Below are positions 29,501 through 38,974 of a stretch of DNA of 64,000 nucleotides, one piece after another. Numbering within the stretch: the first letter of the stretch is position 1; the number at the start of each line of letters is the position of its first letter. The position numbers were made by a program, and so were the translations under genes. The stretch spans positions 310,001-374,000 of the forward strand of contig JBDSQB010000016.1 of NCBI GenBank assembly GCA_039930045.1. Reading direction: 5' to 3'. The notes below the pieces were generated by a model. It searched no databases, had not been told where the DNA came from, and saw only the letters and a program-made list of their open reading frames with translations. The stretch is from Chthoniobacterales bacterium. Lineage in GTDB: Bacteria > Verrucomicrobiota > Verrucomicrobiia > Chthoniobacterales > DASVRZ01.

Positions 29501-29845
29501 ATGATGACCATTACGGAAAGTGCTGTCGCCGAACTGAAATCGCTGCTCGCCGCCAAAGGTCTGGGCGAGGGGAGCGGGCTGCGGATCGGCATCAGCAAGG
29601 GCGGTTGCGCCGGGCTGCAATACGATATGGAACTGGGCGAGTCGCAGTCGAATGACGAGGTGAGCGAGCGCGATGGCGTGCGGATTTTTGTGGATGCCGA
29701 GGCGGCGCGTTTGCTCGGCGGAGCGTCGCTCGATTATGTGGACGATCTGGCCGGGGCCGGGTTCCGAATTGTGAATCCCAATGCGGCGCGAAGCTGCGGC
29801 TGCGGGACGTCGTTTGAGCCGGCAGAGACGGCGGCTGGGGCGTGA
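29501..29845 (+). CDS. A-type iron-sulfur carrier (HesB/IscA/ErpA family)
   Basis: This 114-residue protein has the three cluster-binding cysteines of A-type carriers: Cys36 in SKGGCAGLQYD, and Cys99 and Cys101 in ARSCGCGTSF. It begins ITESAVAELKSLLA as expected. Such proteins bind and deliver Fe-S clusters to apo-enzymes. Two ATG codons stand in tandem at the start and either may be used. Its stop overlaps the GTG start of the next gene (GTGA), so it heads a four-gene operon ending in der. It is distinct from the sufS-sufU pair near 15-16.7 kb. Confidence 0.92.
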   Translation: MMTITESAVAELKSLLAAKGLGEGSGLRIGISKGGCAGLQYDMELGESQSNDEVSERDGVRIFVDAEAARLLGGASLDYVDDLAGAGFRIVNPNAARSCGCGTSFEPAETAAGA

Positions 29846-31302
29846 AGCGTCAGGCCAAAAACGACCGGCCCGGCATGGCCGTGGATGTGGAGTTGCTCTC
29901 GGAGCGGCAGTTGCGCGCGAAGAAGGGTCAGCGGGATAATCTCTACGCGTGGACGGTATTCATTCTCCTGCTCATCGGGGTGGTTTTTATCTGCTGGATT
30001 GGGAGTTTCTATGTTTTCCAGCATCCGGAAAATGCCAGGAGCTACAAGATTCTGCGCAAGCTGAAGAAGATCGATCCGCCGAAACGTTTCGAGCCGACGC
30101 TGGCGCCGAACGGGCGGTTTTATCATGCGAAGGATTTGGTGAAACTCTACGCCGACAAAACGGATACCGAGCTGGCCAAGATCAATCTGGAGCTGCTCCA
30201 GGCTTACATTGGGAATTACGGCGTCAAAGAATTTCAGGTGCCGTATCTGATGGGTCATTTCTCGGTTTTGCAATCGCGGGCGCTGACGAAGTCCGACTTG
30301 CTGACCACGGGTTACGTGGCGCTGGCGCGTTCGTTGGAGGAGCCGAGATTGATCATCGAGCAGCTTTATCCCGCCGAGCCGGAGGCGACCGAGGACCTGC
30401 GCCAGATGTTGCAGCCGGGTGTGGAAATCAAACTCGAACGCACTTACGATCTGTCTGCTGTGTTGCACATCGAGCGGCTGCCGAACGACGCCTGGCAGGT
30501 GACGATTGTGCCATTAAACTACGACTCCTATGGCCTCGGCGACGGACGCGAAGTCCATCTGGAGCCGCCCTTGATGCCGAATCTGGCGGGCCTGCTGCCC
30601 GTGTTGGAGCCGCGTTTGGAGGAGGAGGCGAGTTCCAATGCAATCGCAGGCGGAAAAGGCAAATCGCCGACTCCGGTGAAAGAGGATGCTCCCGTGCTCG
30701 CTCGCAGCGGACCGACGCCCGATCAATCGGTGATCCGCGTGGCCAAAGCGCTGCCGTTGAAGGAACTGCCTCCGCTCCCGAAGGCGACGCCGACTCCGGC
30801 GACCGTGGCCCAGTCGAGTCCGACTCCGATGGTGCTGGCGGCGATTCCATTGGCCACGCCCACGCCTGCGGAAACGCCGATGCCTACGCCCGCTGCGACG
30901 CCGAAACCGGTGATCATTTCCTCGGCGGCTCCGACTCCCAAGGCGGTGGCGAGCTGGCCCACGTATCGGGCCGGCCAGATGCCGCGCGGGCGGCTCATTG
31001 ACGTTCCAGACCTCGACGCGCTCGCGAAAAACGGCGGCCCAAAGAGCACCATGTATCTCCAGGGTGATTTCACGGTGAAAGCCATCGACGGCAACCGCGC
31101 CGTGATGCGCGCGAACTCCCGAAACTTGCTCGGACTCGGTTCAGCGCCGCGCGTGATCGTGGAATATCCAGCAGGACGGACCGCACCCGGAGCCGGGTCG
31201 CAAGTCAGCCGCGACAGCAGCCGGCCCTTTCAAATCACTGCCGTTCGCCGCGATGCCAAAGGCCAGATCAATGTGTTTGTCCGAGAAGTGACGGAGCCGT
31301 AG
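29842..31302 (+). CDS. Single-pass membrane protein with Pro/Thr-rich linker, unknown function
   Basis: The family of this 486-residue protein is not recognised. Residues about 35-60 form one membrane helix (YAWTVFILLLIGVVFICWIG). The part after it (to about 250) looks globular. Residues about 260-370 are a linker rich in PTP, ATPTP and AETPMPTP words, and the last 100 residues (from DVPDLDALAKNGG) look folded, ending in VFVREVTEP. The charged N-terminus before the helix suggests type II topology with the bulk outside the cytoplasm. The GTG start overlaps the iscA-like stop. Its 486-codon length, lack of internal stops and placement between conserved genes support it being real. Confidence 0.75.
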   Translation: MKRQAKNDRPGMAVDVELLSERQLRAKKGQRDNLYAWTVFILLLIGVVFICWIGSFYVFQHPENARSYKILRKLKKIDPPKRFEPTLAPNGRFYHAKDLVKLYADKTDTELAKINLELLQAYIGNYGVKEFQVPYLMGHFSVLQSRALTKSDLLTTGYVALARSLEEPRLIIEQLYPAEPEATEDLRQMLQPGVEIKLERTYDLSAVLHIERLPNDAWQVTIVPLNYDSYGLGDGREVHLEPPLMPNLAGLLPVLEPRLEEEASSNAIAGGKGKSPTPVKEDAPVLARSGPTPDQSVIRVAKALPLKELPPLPKATPTPATVAQSSPTPMVLAAIPLATPTPAETPMPTPAATPKPVIISSAAPTPKAVASWPTYRAGQMPRGRLIDVPDLDALAKNGGPKSTMYLQGDFTVKAIDGNRAVMRANSRNLLGLGSAPRVIVEYPAGRTAPGAGSQVSRDSSRPFQITAVRRDAKGQINVFVREVTEP

Positions 31303-31316
31303 AGTTGAGTTCCATC

Positions 31317-31886
31317 ATGATCACGACGGCAAGCAAAATCACCCTCGGGCGGATTTTTCTGATCCCGGTCTTTGTGTTGTTTGCGTGCTATTACGGGCAA
31401 AGTGTGCGCCATGGCGAGCCGCAGGAATGGATGCGCTTCACGGCCATCGCAGTGTTTCTCCTCGCGTCCTTGAGCGACGGCATCGACGGCTATGTGGCCC
31501 GCCATTACAACCAGAAGAGCCAGCTCGGAGTCATCCTCGACCCCATCGCCGACAAGGGCCTGCTCCTCGCGGCGCTGATCACATTGTCACTCGCAAACTG
31601 GCCTTACGAATTGCCGATTTGGTTCATGGTCCTCGTCATCGGTCGCGACATCGTGATCGTCTCTGGCAGCATGATCCTGCAACACCTCAACGGCGACGTG
31701 CACATTCGTGCGAGCTTCTTTGGAAAAATTTCCACCGTCCTGCAAATGACCGCCATCGGCTGGACCATGCTGCAGCTCCCGCATTATCTGCTGCCGATCT
31801 ACGCGGCGGGCCTGTTCACTTTAATTTCTGCTGTCGGATACATCCTCGACGGCTTGCAACAATTGAAGCACCCTCCCGCCAAATGA
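31317..31886 (+). CDS. pgsA: CDP-alcohol phosphatidyltransferase, PgsA-like
   Basis: A 189-residue integral membrane enzyme. The family signature with eight key positions is visible in SDGIDGYVARHY followed by LGVILDPIADK. Several hydrophobic helices follow. It most likely makes phosphatidylglycerophosphate from CDP-diacylglycerol and glycerol-3-phosphate; other alcohol acceptors cannot be excluded. Start at the ATG at 31317 (MITTASKITLGRIF fits the family); a TTG four codons upstream is less likely. Its stop overlaps the der start (ATGA). Neighbouring genes suggest a mixed housekeeping operon. Confidence 0.88.
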   Translation: MITTASKITLGRIFLIPVFVLFACYYGQSVRHGEPQEWMRFTAIAVFLLASLSDGIDGYVARHYNQKSQLGVILDPIADKGLLLAALITLSLANWPYELPIWFMVLVIGRDIVIVSGSMILQHLNGDVHIRASFFGKISTVLQMTAIGWTMLQLPHYLLPIYAAGLFTLISAVGYILDGLQQLKHPPAK

Positions 31887-33238
31887 ATTCTCTAGTCGCC
31901 ATCGTCGGTCGTCCCAATGTCGGAAAATCGGCCCTCTTCAACCGCCTCGCCGGACGCCGGATCGCCATCGTCCACGATCAACCCGGAGTCACCCGCGACC
32001 GGCTAAACGCGCTTTGCAAACTGGGCGACAAGCCGTTTGAAATCATCGACACGGGCGGCATCATCGCGACGACGAATGACAACTTCGACGAGGCCGTGCG
32101 CGTGGAGGCCGACATCGCGATGGCGACGGCGCAGGTGATATTATTCGTGGTCGATAGCACGGCGGGCTTCACCCCGGCGGATCAGGAACTGGCGAAGATT
32201 TTGCGCCGGGCGGACAAGCCGGTGCTGCTGTTGGTGAACAAGATGGATCACGCCAAACACGAGGGAATGGAGGAGGCTTTTTCCCGGCTCGGGTTTGAGG
32301 TGTTTCCGATTAGCGCCGAGCACAATCGGGGCATCAACGCCGTCGTGCAGCGCGTCGAGGCTTTGATCCCGGAAACGGAGGAAGAGTCGAATGCAACTCC
32401 CGACAAACCCATTAAGATCGCACTCGTGGGCCGTCCGAACGTCGGCAAATCGTCGCTCATCAATTCCATCTTAAACGACCAGCGAACCATCGTCAGCGAT
32501 GTCTCCGGCACGACCCGCGATGCGGTGGACATTCCGTATCGGCAGGGCGAGCAGGATTATCTCTTGATCGACACCGCAGGGATACGGCATCGCTCGAAGC
32601 AGGACACATCGGTGGAAATCTTTTCCGTGATGCGCTCCGAGAAAACCATCCGCCGCGCCGATCTTTGCGTGCTCGTGCTGGATGCTGCCGTCGGCCTCAC
32701 CGCGCAGGATAAAAAGATCGCGGGCCTCATTCAAAAAGCTGAGAAACCCTGCATCGTCGTGATCAACAAATCCGACTTGCTCGACAGCGCGGGCAAGGAT
32801 GCGCGCCGTGATTATTTGCAGATGCTGGGCACGGAATTGTTCTTCCTCGACCACGCTCCGAGGGCGCTCGTTTCCGCAAAAACCGGGCAGCGGATGGAGG
32901 ATCTTTTCAAGTGCATCGAACGGGTTGTGACTCAGTCGAAAAGCCAGCTCGCGACCGGCCCGCTCAATCGTTTGCTGAAGCAGGCGCTGACCGCGCATCC
33001 GCCGCCAGTGGTGGGCAACCGGCGCTTAAAGATCTACTATGCGACCCGCATCGACGACAAACGCCGCGACCTGATTCCCGTGCCACGCTTCCTGTTTTTC
33101 GTGAACAAACCCGACGCGCTTACGCAGACTTACGAGAAATATCTCGAGGGCCAGATTCGCGCGGCGACAGCTTACGAGGGACTTCCGGTGATCTTCAAAC
33201 TCCGCGAACGCGAGCACACCACGCCGGGGCCCGTGTAG
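31883..33238 (+). CDS. der: Ribosome-assembly GTPase Der (EngA)
   Basis: This 451-residue protein has two G domains. The first has GRPNVGKSALFNRLAG near residue 8, DTGG and NKMDH. The second has GRPNVGKSSLINSIL near residue 183, DTAGI and NKSDL. A KH-like C-terminal domain ends in FKLREREHTTPG-like sequence. Der acts in 50S subunit maturation. The start at 31883 was chosen for the ATGA overlap with pgsA and the immediate first G1 motif; the much longer open frame upstream in the same phase is a shadow of pgsA. It converges with the histidine kinase gene across copy 2 of the long palindrome. Confidence 0.96.
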   Translation: MNSLVAIVGRPNVGKSALFNRLAGRRIAIVHDQPGVTRDRLNALCKLGDKPFEIIDTGGIIATTNDNFDEAVRVEADIAMATAQVILFVVDSTAGFTPADQELAKILRRADKPVLLLVNKMDHAKHEGMEEAFSRLGFEVFPISAEHNRGINAVVQRVEALIPETEEESNATPDKPIKIALVGRPNVGKSSLINSILNDQRTIVSDVSGTTRDAVDIPYRQGEQDYLLIDTAGIRHRSKQDTSVEIFSVMRSEKTIRRADLCVLVLDAAVGLTAQDKKIAGLIQKAEKPCIVVINKSDLLDSAGKDARRDYLQMLGTELFFLDHAPRALVSAKTGQRMEDLFKCIERVVTQSKSQLATGPLNRLLKQALTAHPPPVVGNRRLKIYYATRIDDKRRDLIPVPRFLFFVNKPDALTQTYEKYLEGQIRAATAYEGLPVIFKLREREHTTPGPV

Positions 33239-33250
33239 CAGTTGGCGTTT

Positions 33251-33355
33251 CTCCGGGAGCGCACTCGTGTTCCAGCGGACGTCTCGTCCCATGGCGAGAA
33301 CCGGCCCTTTTGCGAGACGCAAAAGGGAACACGCGAAACGCGTGCGCTCTCGGAG
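33251..33355. repeat. Long palindromic repeat, copy 2, between convergent genes
   Basis: Shares with the copy at 27312-27422 the outer GGGAGCGCAC words, the central GCGGACGTCTCGTCC and GAGACGCAAAAGGGAACACGCGA-type segment (here 33312-33334), and the inverted outer arm. The left arm has lost about seven bases relative to copy 1 and the right arm has point changes, so the hairpin is less perfect. It fills nearly all of the 122 bases between the der stop and the histidine kinase stop. Confidence 0.82.
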
Positions 33356-33360
33356 AATTT

Positions 33361-36300
33361 CTAGCCGATCAGCGAATCTTCTTCCTGATCAAGCACGGCG
33401 CGGACTTTGCGGGCGAGCGTGCGTGCGGTGAAAGGTTTTCGCAGGAAATAGGCCTCGTCCTCACCGATATCCTCGCGGCTCAACATGTTTTCGAGGTAGC
33501 CCGAGGCGAAGAGAATTTTGGTCTCGGGATAGGTGATTTTCATCCAGTCGGCGAGTTCCTTTCCGCCCATTTTCGGCATCACCACGTCGGTTAGAAGCAG
33601 ATCGATCTTGGTGCCGTTGACTGTCTTCAAGCAATCCTGCGCCTCGATTCCGTTGCCCGCCTCCAAAACTGTGTAACCCAGCGAGCGCAGGATGTTCGTC
33701 GTCAGCGGGCGCACCGCCGGATCATCCTCCACGACGAGCAGCGTCTCTTTTCCGCCCTGCACTTTGACGTCGGCAATGCGGTTGGTCTCGCGTGCGCCAT
33801 CAGAGATCATCTTCGGGAAATACACGTCGAACGTCGAGCCGCGACCGAGCTTCGAGTGGACCGCGACGTAGCCGTTGCTCTGCGTGATAATGCCGTAACA
33901 CGTGGCCAGCCCAAGCCCGGTGCCCTTGCCTTTTTCCTTGGTCGTGAAGAACGGCTCGAACAAATGTTCCTTCGTGTGATCGTCCATGCCGGTGCCGTTG
34001 TCGCTGAGCGAAAGCAGCACGTAATCACCGGGAATGATTCCCGGAATATCGGCGACCAAGTCGGGACCGACAGTGACGTTGGCGGTGCGAATGGAGAGCA
34101 CGCCGCCCTCGGGCATGGCGTCGCGGGCGTTGATTGCGAGATTCAAAATGACTTGCTCGATTTGACTCGAACCCGCCTTGATGTCCGCCAGGCTGTCGTC
34201 GAGCAGGGTGCGAATCTCGATCGTTTCGCCGATGAGTCGGGCCAGCATTTGATACATGCCGCCGATGGATTTGTTGAGCGCGACGCGAGTCGGCTGGAGA
34301 TTTTGCTGACGGCTGAAGGCGAGCATCTGGCCGGTGAGCGAGGCGGCGCGCTCGGCGGCTTTCTGGATTTCTGCCGAGTTGCGACTGAGCATGGTGTCGC
34401 GCTCGATCATGCTCAGATTGATGTCGTTGTAGCCGATGATGGCTGTGAGCAGGTTGTTAAAATCGTGCGCGACACCGCCGGCGAGACGTCCGATAGCCTC
34501 CATTTTTTGCGACTGCCGGAACTGGGTTTCCAGTTTCTTGATGCTGGTGATATCGGTGTAAACGGCGACGTAATGCGACACGCGTCCGTCCGCATCCACG
34601 ATCGGAGAAAGGCTAATCGCGCTCTGAAATATCGTGCCGTCCTGACGATAGCTGCGCATCTCGACTGAGACTGGTTGCTCGCGGATGATCGCTTTTTCGA
34701 TGGCCTCGACTTCGCTGATTTCGCTCTCACTCCCAGTCAGCACGCGCCAGTTTTGGCCGAGAAGTTGGTCGTGCGTGTAGTGGGTGATTTTTTCAAATGC
34801 CGGGTTGGCGTAAATGATCGGGAACGACCCGTCGGGATGCCGCGCCATGATGACGATTCCCTGGCTGATCGCCTCCATCGCCTTGTCGCGCAAACGGAGG
34901 GCTTGCTCCGTGCGGCGGCGCTCGGTGACATCGAGAAACATCGCCACCATCTTGCCGGGCACGGTTTGAAATGCATTCACCTCGTAAGCCGCGCGCAGCT
35001 CGCCGCCGTCGTAGAGCACCTGGTCGGTCCACGAGGCTTTTCCCTCACCCGCCGCGCGTCGGTACATGCGTGGAATCTCGGTGCCGGAGAGCGCGGGAAA
35101 CGCTTCCTCGATGGTCTTGCCGAGGACGGCCTCGTTCTCGAAGCCCATGAAATTTTGCGCCGCAGGATTGGCTCCGATCAGGATCAAGTCCTCCCCGTCG
35201 CGCATTTCGTAAATTTGAATGCCCATCGGCGACGACTCGATCACAGAGCGAAATTTCTCCTCGGACTCGCGGACGGATTCCTTGATCGACTCACGGAGCG
35301 TCACGTCCTGCACGAGCGAGGCTGCGCCGATGACGTGACCTTTTTTGTCGGCCAGCGGCGTGTTAAACCACTCGCAAACGATCCGGTCGCCATTCTTGGT
35401 GATGTTCTCGTTGATGCTCCGAACCGGTTCGACCGTATCGACGATCTTGCCCCAGACTTTGGCCACATTCTCGCGAACGTTCTCGGGCACGATCAATTCC
35501 TGACCCAGCTTGCCGATGGCTTCCTCCTTGCTGAACCCGAAGATGCGCTCGGCGGCGGGATTCCATTCTGTGATCTCGAAATTCTGATTCCACTCGATCA
35601 CGCCTAGCGCGGTTTGCTGGATGTGCAGATTTAGCTTTTGCTCGGACTTGCGAAGATCGTCCTCGGTTCGCATCTGCTCGGTCACATCCTGGGCCAGAAA
35701 ATGAATCGCCGATTCGCCAAAGAAATCCGCTGAGCGGACTGTGAGTCGAACCTGGATTTTGTCTCCGCTTTTCGTCTTCAGCGAAGCCAGACTCGTTTCC
35801 GGTTTGCTCGCGGGGCTGGGTGAACTCGTCGGCACCTCGGCTACCAGCAGTTCGGACACATTCAACTGGAGAAATTCCTCGCGCGAAAAACCCAGGCGCT
35901 TGATTGCGGCCTCGTTGACCGCGACGATTTTTTGCGTTTGCGGACTGTAAATCCAGAGCGGATCGGGGCCGCTGTTGAAGAGCTCGCGATAGCGCCGCTC
36001 GGAGTTTTCCAGATGCTGGCTGCGGGCGAAAAGGTTAGTCGTTGTCGCCGAGACGAGCATGCTGACCACCGCGCAGACGATGATGAACATCTGCGCCTCC
36101 TGCGTTCCGCCCCAGGCCCCGCTGCTGGCGGTCTGAAATGGTCCAAACCCGTGGAGCGTGCCCCAGACGGTGATCACCGCTACCACCAACACAAAGGCCG
36201 TCGCCACGCGCTGGCTGAATCGCAGCGCGGCCCACGTCACGAAAAAGAACATCAGAAACGGCAACGAGCCGAAGTAGTTTTGCTGCTGCGGAGAGGTAAA

Positions 36301-36933
36301 GATGATCCAGCTCAAACTCGCCCCCAGAACGAAGCCGACCGCACATTCGATCTTGCGCCCGAGGGTAAACGACTGGCGCCCCGGGTTTGCCCAGGCCAGA
36401 ATCGTCGGAGTCATCACCAGCGTGCCGAGGATGTTGCCCGTCCACCAGAGGAGAAATGTGTCGGTGGTGGCGTAGCCGCGCACCAGGCCACCGATCACGA
36501 GAGAAGCTGTCCCGAAGATCGCGCTGCACAGACTCGCCAGCAGACCCGCGTAGAAAATAACCTGAAGCGCATCATTCAGCTTGCCGATGCGTGGGCTGAA
36601 ATTTTTCGACCGCCGCAGGAGCCACGCGCCGAGGAGAGCCTCCAGCGTGTTGCCTGCCGCGATGCCACCGCTCACCCCCAGCGGAGTGTGCGCGAGGAAA
36701 TTCACCACCATCGCCCCCGCAAAAATGGCGGGCCACAGATTCAATCCAAACAAATAGAGCACCGCAATCGAGACCCCAGCCACTGGCCAAAACCCGGTGT
36801 AATGTCCATCGACTGACGTGTGGGACAGGGTGAAATGCCCGATGGCGATATAGATCGCGGCGAGGACGATGACCTTTGCCAGCCACTTCAGAGGTGGCCG
36901 GGAGAGGATGGGACTGAGGAAAGAGGGAGGCAT
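33361..36933 (-). CDS. Hybrid sensor histidine kinase: MASE1, four PAS, HisKA/HATPase, receiver
   Basis: The 1190 residues read in order as follows. A MASE1 membrane sensor has about eight helices in 15-300. Four PAS/PAC units start near 315 (YRELFNSGPDPLW), 440 (ALGVIEWNQNFEI), 560 (FRSVIESSPMGIQ) and 700 (AMEAISQGIVIM). A HisKA domain has the phospho-acceptor His823 in GGVAHDFNNLL. A HATPase with NLAINARDAMPEGG and GKGTGLGLATCYGI follows. A receiver domain has Asp1116 in LLLTDVVMPKMGG and the conserved Lys in YFLRKPFT. It probably phosphorelays from His823 to its own Asp and onward; no partner regulator is adjacent. The ligand is unknown. The gene is single, convergent with der and divergent from a TPR gene. 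Confidence 0.93.
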   Translation of the reverse strand: MPPSFLSPILSRPPLKWLAKVIVLAAIYIAIGHFTLSHTSVDGHYTGFWPVAGVSIAVLYLFGLNLWPAIFAGAMVVNFLAHTPLGVSGGIAAGNTLEALLGAWLLRRSKNFSPRIGKLNDALQVIFYAGLLASLCSAIFGTASLVIGGLVRGYATTDTFLLWWTGNILGTLVMTPTILAWANPGRQSFTLGRKIECAVGFVLGASLSWIIFTSPQQQNYFGSLPFLMFFFVTWAALRFSQRVATAFVLVVAVITVWGTLHGFGPFQTASSGAWGGTQEAQMFIIVCAVVSMLVSATTTNLFARSQHLENSERRYRELFNSGPDPLWIYSPQTQKIVAVNEAAIKRLGFSREEFLQLNVSELLVAEVPTSSPSPASKPETSLASLKTKSGDKIQVRLTVRSADFFGESAIHFLAQDVTEQMRTEDDLRKSEQKLNLHIQQTALGVIEWNQNFEITEWNPAAERIFGFSKEEAIGKLGQELIVPENVRENVAKVWGKIVDTVEPVRSINENITKNGDRIVCEWFNTPLADKKGHVIGAASLVQDVTLRESIKESVRESEEKFRSVIESSPMGIQIYEMRDGEDLILIGANPAAQNFMGFENEAVLGKTIEEAFPALSGTEIPRMYRRAAGEGKASWTDQVLYDGGELRAAYEVNAFQTVPGKMVAMFLDVTERRRTEQALRLRDKAMEAISQGIVIMARHPDGSFPIIYANPAFEKITHYTHDQLLGQNWRVLTGSESEISEVEAIEKAIIREQPVSVEMRSYRQDGTIFQSAISLSPIVDADGRVSHYVAVYTDITSIKKLETQFRQSQKMEAIGRLAGGVAHDFNNLLTAIIGYNDINLSMIERDTMLSRNSAEIQKAAERAASLTGQMLAFSRQQNLQPTRVALNKSIGGMYQMLARLIGETIEIRTLLDDSLADIKAGSSQIEQVILNLAINARDAMPEGGVLSIRTANVTVGPDLVADIPGIIPGDYVLLSLSDNGTGMDDHTKEHLFEPFFTTKEKGKGTGLGLATCYGIITQSNGYVAVHSKLGRGSTFDVYFPKMISDGARETNRIADVKVQGGKETLLVVEDDPAVRPLTTNILRSLGYTVLEAGNGIEAQDCLKTVNGTKIDLLLTDVVMPKMGGKELADWMKITYPETKILFASGYLENMLSREDIGEDEAYFLRKPFTARTLARKVRAVLDQEEDSLIG

Positions 36934-37005
36934 CGAGGGAAGGGATTAGTTTTTGTAGAGTTCTTCCGCTTTGCAAGCCCTCTCTTTGAGAGTAATAGCG
37001 AACTC

Positions 37006-37545
37006 ATGTCTGCACCCACACCAAACGATTACGACGAGAAGCTGCGGGAGATGGGGAATTATCTGTTCACTCTCGACCAGGACGGCGACGTGGCGCATCG
37101 AGACGGCGACATCGTGCGCGTGACCGAGATCGAAAAGGAGATAGAACGGCTCGCACGCAAGGCCGATCATTTTACCAAGGTGGACGGGCCGCATTTCATC
37201 CTCGCCAGCCTCGTAAAAGGGCTCGCGCTGCGAATGCTCAAACGCTGGGAAGAGGCGTCGCAGGCATTCCTCGATGTGCTCGACGAGAACCCCATGAACG
37301 GCGAGGCCTGGCTCGAACTCACTTGGTGCCTGGGCGAGCAGGGCAAGTGGGATGAAGCCCGCATGGCTGCCGAAAAAGGCACCGATATCTATCCCGATGT
37401 CTCCGCCGCGTGGGGCAATCTGGGGCACGTCCTCATTCAACTAGGCGACAAAAAAGCCGCCGCCACCGCCCTCCAGAAAGCCGTGCAACTCGACCCGCAA
37501 GACCTTCGCAACCACGAACTTCTCGGCCAAATCTCCGGCTCCTAG
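37006..37545 (+). CDS. Tetratricopeptide-repeat protein
   Basis: This 179-residue soluble protein has about three TPR-like helical pairs in residues 65-175: ALRMLKRWEEASQAFLDVL, AWLELTWCLGEQGKWDEAR, AWGNLGHVLIQLGDKKAA. Specific partners are unknown. The ATG at 37006 follows a short CTCTC-TTT-GAGAG hairpin and was preferred over a longer frame because upstream codons run into the histidine kinase promoter region and give unstructured Phe-rich sequence. The gamma-carbonic-anhydrase-like gene follows after six bases, so they form a two-gene unit. Confidence 0.83.
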   Translation: MSAPTPNDYDEKLREMGNYLFTLDQDGDVAHRDGDIVRVTEIEKEIERLARKADHFTKVDGPHFILASLVKGLALRMLKRWEEASQAFLDVLDENPMNGEAWLELTWCLGEQGKWDEARMAAEKGTDIYPDVSAAWGNLGHVLIQLGDKKAAATALQKAVQLDPQDLRNHELLGQISGS

Positions 37546-37551
37546 ATAACC

Positions 37552-38073
37552 ATGGAACTCGCCCAGCGCATCCAGACCTATCTCGGTTCGCAGCCGCAGA
37601 TTCACCCCACGGCCTTCATCGCCAACACTGCCACCGTCCTCGGTGCAGTCGAGCTTGGGGAAAACGTCAGCATCTGGTTTAGTGCCGTGCTGAGGGGCGA
37701 CATCAACCGCATCGTCGTCGGCCCCGGCTCCAACGTGCAGGACGGCGCAGTCCTCCACATCGCCGACGATTATCCGTGTCTCGTCGGCGCGAACGTCACC
37801 ATCGGCCACGGAGCCATTGTCCACGCCTGCACCGTCGAAGATGAAGTCCTCATCGGCATGGGCGCCACCATCCTCGATGGAGCCGTCATCGGTCGCCGCA
37901 GCATCATCGGCGCTGGCGCGTTGGTCACCGGAAAATCCATTATCCCGCCCGGCTCCCTCGTCCTCGGCTCCCCGGCCAAAGTCCTCAAACCCCTCTCCGA
38001 GACCGAGCAAAACAGCATCAAAGAATGGGCCGAGAAATACGTCGCGCTTTCGCGGGTTTATCTCACTAGATAG
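37552..38073 (+). CDS. Gamma carbonic anhydrase family hexapeptide protein
   Basis: The 173 residues form a left-handed beta helix of hexapeptide repeats. The metal ligands of the Cam/YrdA family are in place at His69 (DGAVLHIADD), His86 and His91 (TIGHGAIVHA), along with Arg48 and Asp50 in AVLRGDIN. Family members bind zinc or iron, and many have no proven anhydrase activity, so hydration of CO2 is possible only. The last codons overlap the end of the convergent DppD-like gene by eight bases. The normal length and complete motif set indicate a functional protein. Confidence 0.9.
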   Translation: MELAQRIQTYLGSQPQIHPTAFIANTATVLGAVELGENVSIWFSAVLRGDINRIVVGPGSNVQDGAVLHIADDYPCLVGANVTIGHGAIVHACTVEDEVLIGMGATILDGAVIGRRSIIGAGALVTGKSIIPPGSLVLGSPAKVLKPLSETEQNSIKEWAEKYVALSRVYLTR

Positions 38074-38899
38074 CTGTCGCGAAATCGCCGATGACGGGGA
38101 GGCGGCGGAGGTGGGCGCCCATGCGGGGGATGCAGGCGATGAGGGCGCGGGTGTAGGGGTGTTGCGGTTCGCGGATGACGCGCTCGGCGTCGCCTTGCTC
38201 GACGATCTCGCCGCGATACATCACGATCACCCGGTCGGCCAGGCCGCGAACGAGGCCGAAATTATGGGTGATCATGAGGATAGACATGGCGAGTTCGGTC
38301 TTTAACTCCTTCAGCAAACCGATGACCTGCGCCTGCGTGGTGACATCGAGCGCGGTGGTCGGTTCGTCGGCCACGAGCAGGTTGGGCCGGGCGCAGAGGG
38401 CCATGGCAATCATCACGCGCTGCTGCATGCCGCCGCTGAGTTGAAACGGACGCGCATCGAGCCGGCTGGCGGCGTTGACGATCCCGACTTTCTCCAGCCA
38501 GAAGATGATTTCGCGGTCGAGGTCGCTCACGTCGGGCCGGTGGAGGCGAAGCATTTCGGCGAGTTGCGAGCGGATGCTGCGAACGGGGTTGAGCGAGGTG
38601 GAGGGTTCCTGGAAAACGTAGGCAATCTGGCGTCCGCGGAGTGAGCGGAGTTCTATTTCATTCATGGCGAGCACGTCGCGGCCCTCCCAGAAGATGCGAC
38701 CCGCCGGATACGAGACGGGCGGCGAGGGAAGCAGGCGGGTGAGTGCGAGCGCGGTGACGCTTTTGCCGCTGCCGCTCTCGCCCACGACGGCGAGGGTCTC
38801 GCCTTTTTCGATGGCAAAACTGATGCCATGGACGACTTCATTTCCGCCAAAGGCGATGTGCAAATCTTCAACGCGCAGGAGTTCGGGCATGGGGAACAT
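38066..38899 (-). CDS. Peptide/nickel-type ABC transporter ATP-binding protein (DppD/OppD family)
   Basis: The 277 residues hold a complete ABC domain. Walker A is GESGSGKSVTALAL, the Q-loop is AYVFQEPSTSLNPVR, the signature is FQLSGGMQQRV, and Walker B is LLVADEPTTALD. The C-terminal oligopeptide-transporter extension YTRALIACIPRMG follows. It should energise import of peptides or similar substrates, but no permease, partner ATPase or peptide-binding protein is next to it. A second in-frame ATG at 38890 is a possible start. The convergent gamma-carbonic-anhydrase gene overlaps its end. Confidence 0.88.
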   Translation of the reverse strand: MFPMPELLRVEDLHIAFGGNEVVHGISFAIEKGETLAVVGESGSGKSVTALALTRLLPSPPVSYPAGRIFWEGRDVLAMNEIELRSLRGRQIAYVFQEPSTSLNPVRSIRSQLAEMLRLHRPDVSDLDREIIFWLEKVGIVNAASRLDARPFQLSGGMQQRVMIAMALCARPNLLVADEPTTALDVTTQAQVIGLLKELKTELAMSILMITHNFGLVRGLADRVIVMYRGEIVEQGDAERVIREPQHPYTRALIACIPRMGAHLRRLPVIGDFATAI

Positions 38900-38974
38900 T
38901 TAGTCACAGTGGGCACGGAGGGCACAGAGAATTTTGTGTTCTTTGCGTTCTTTGTGGTTCAATAGTTTCCCGAC

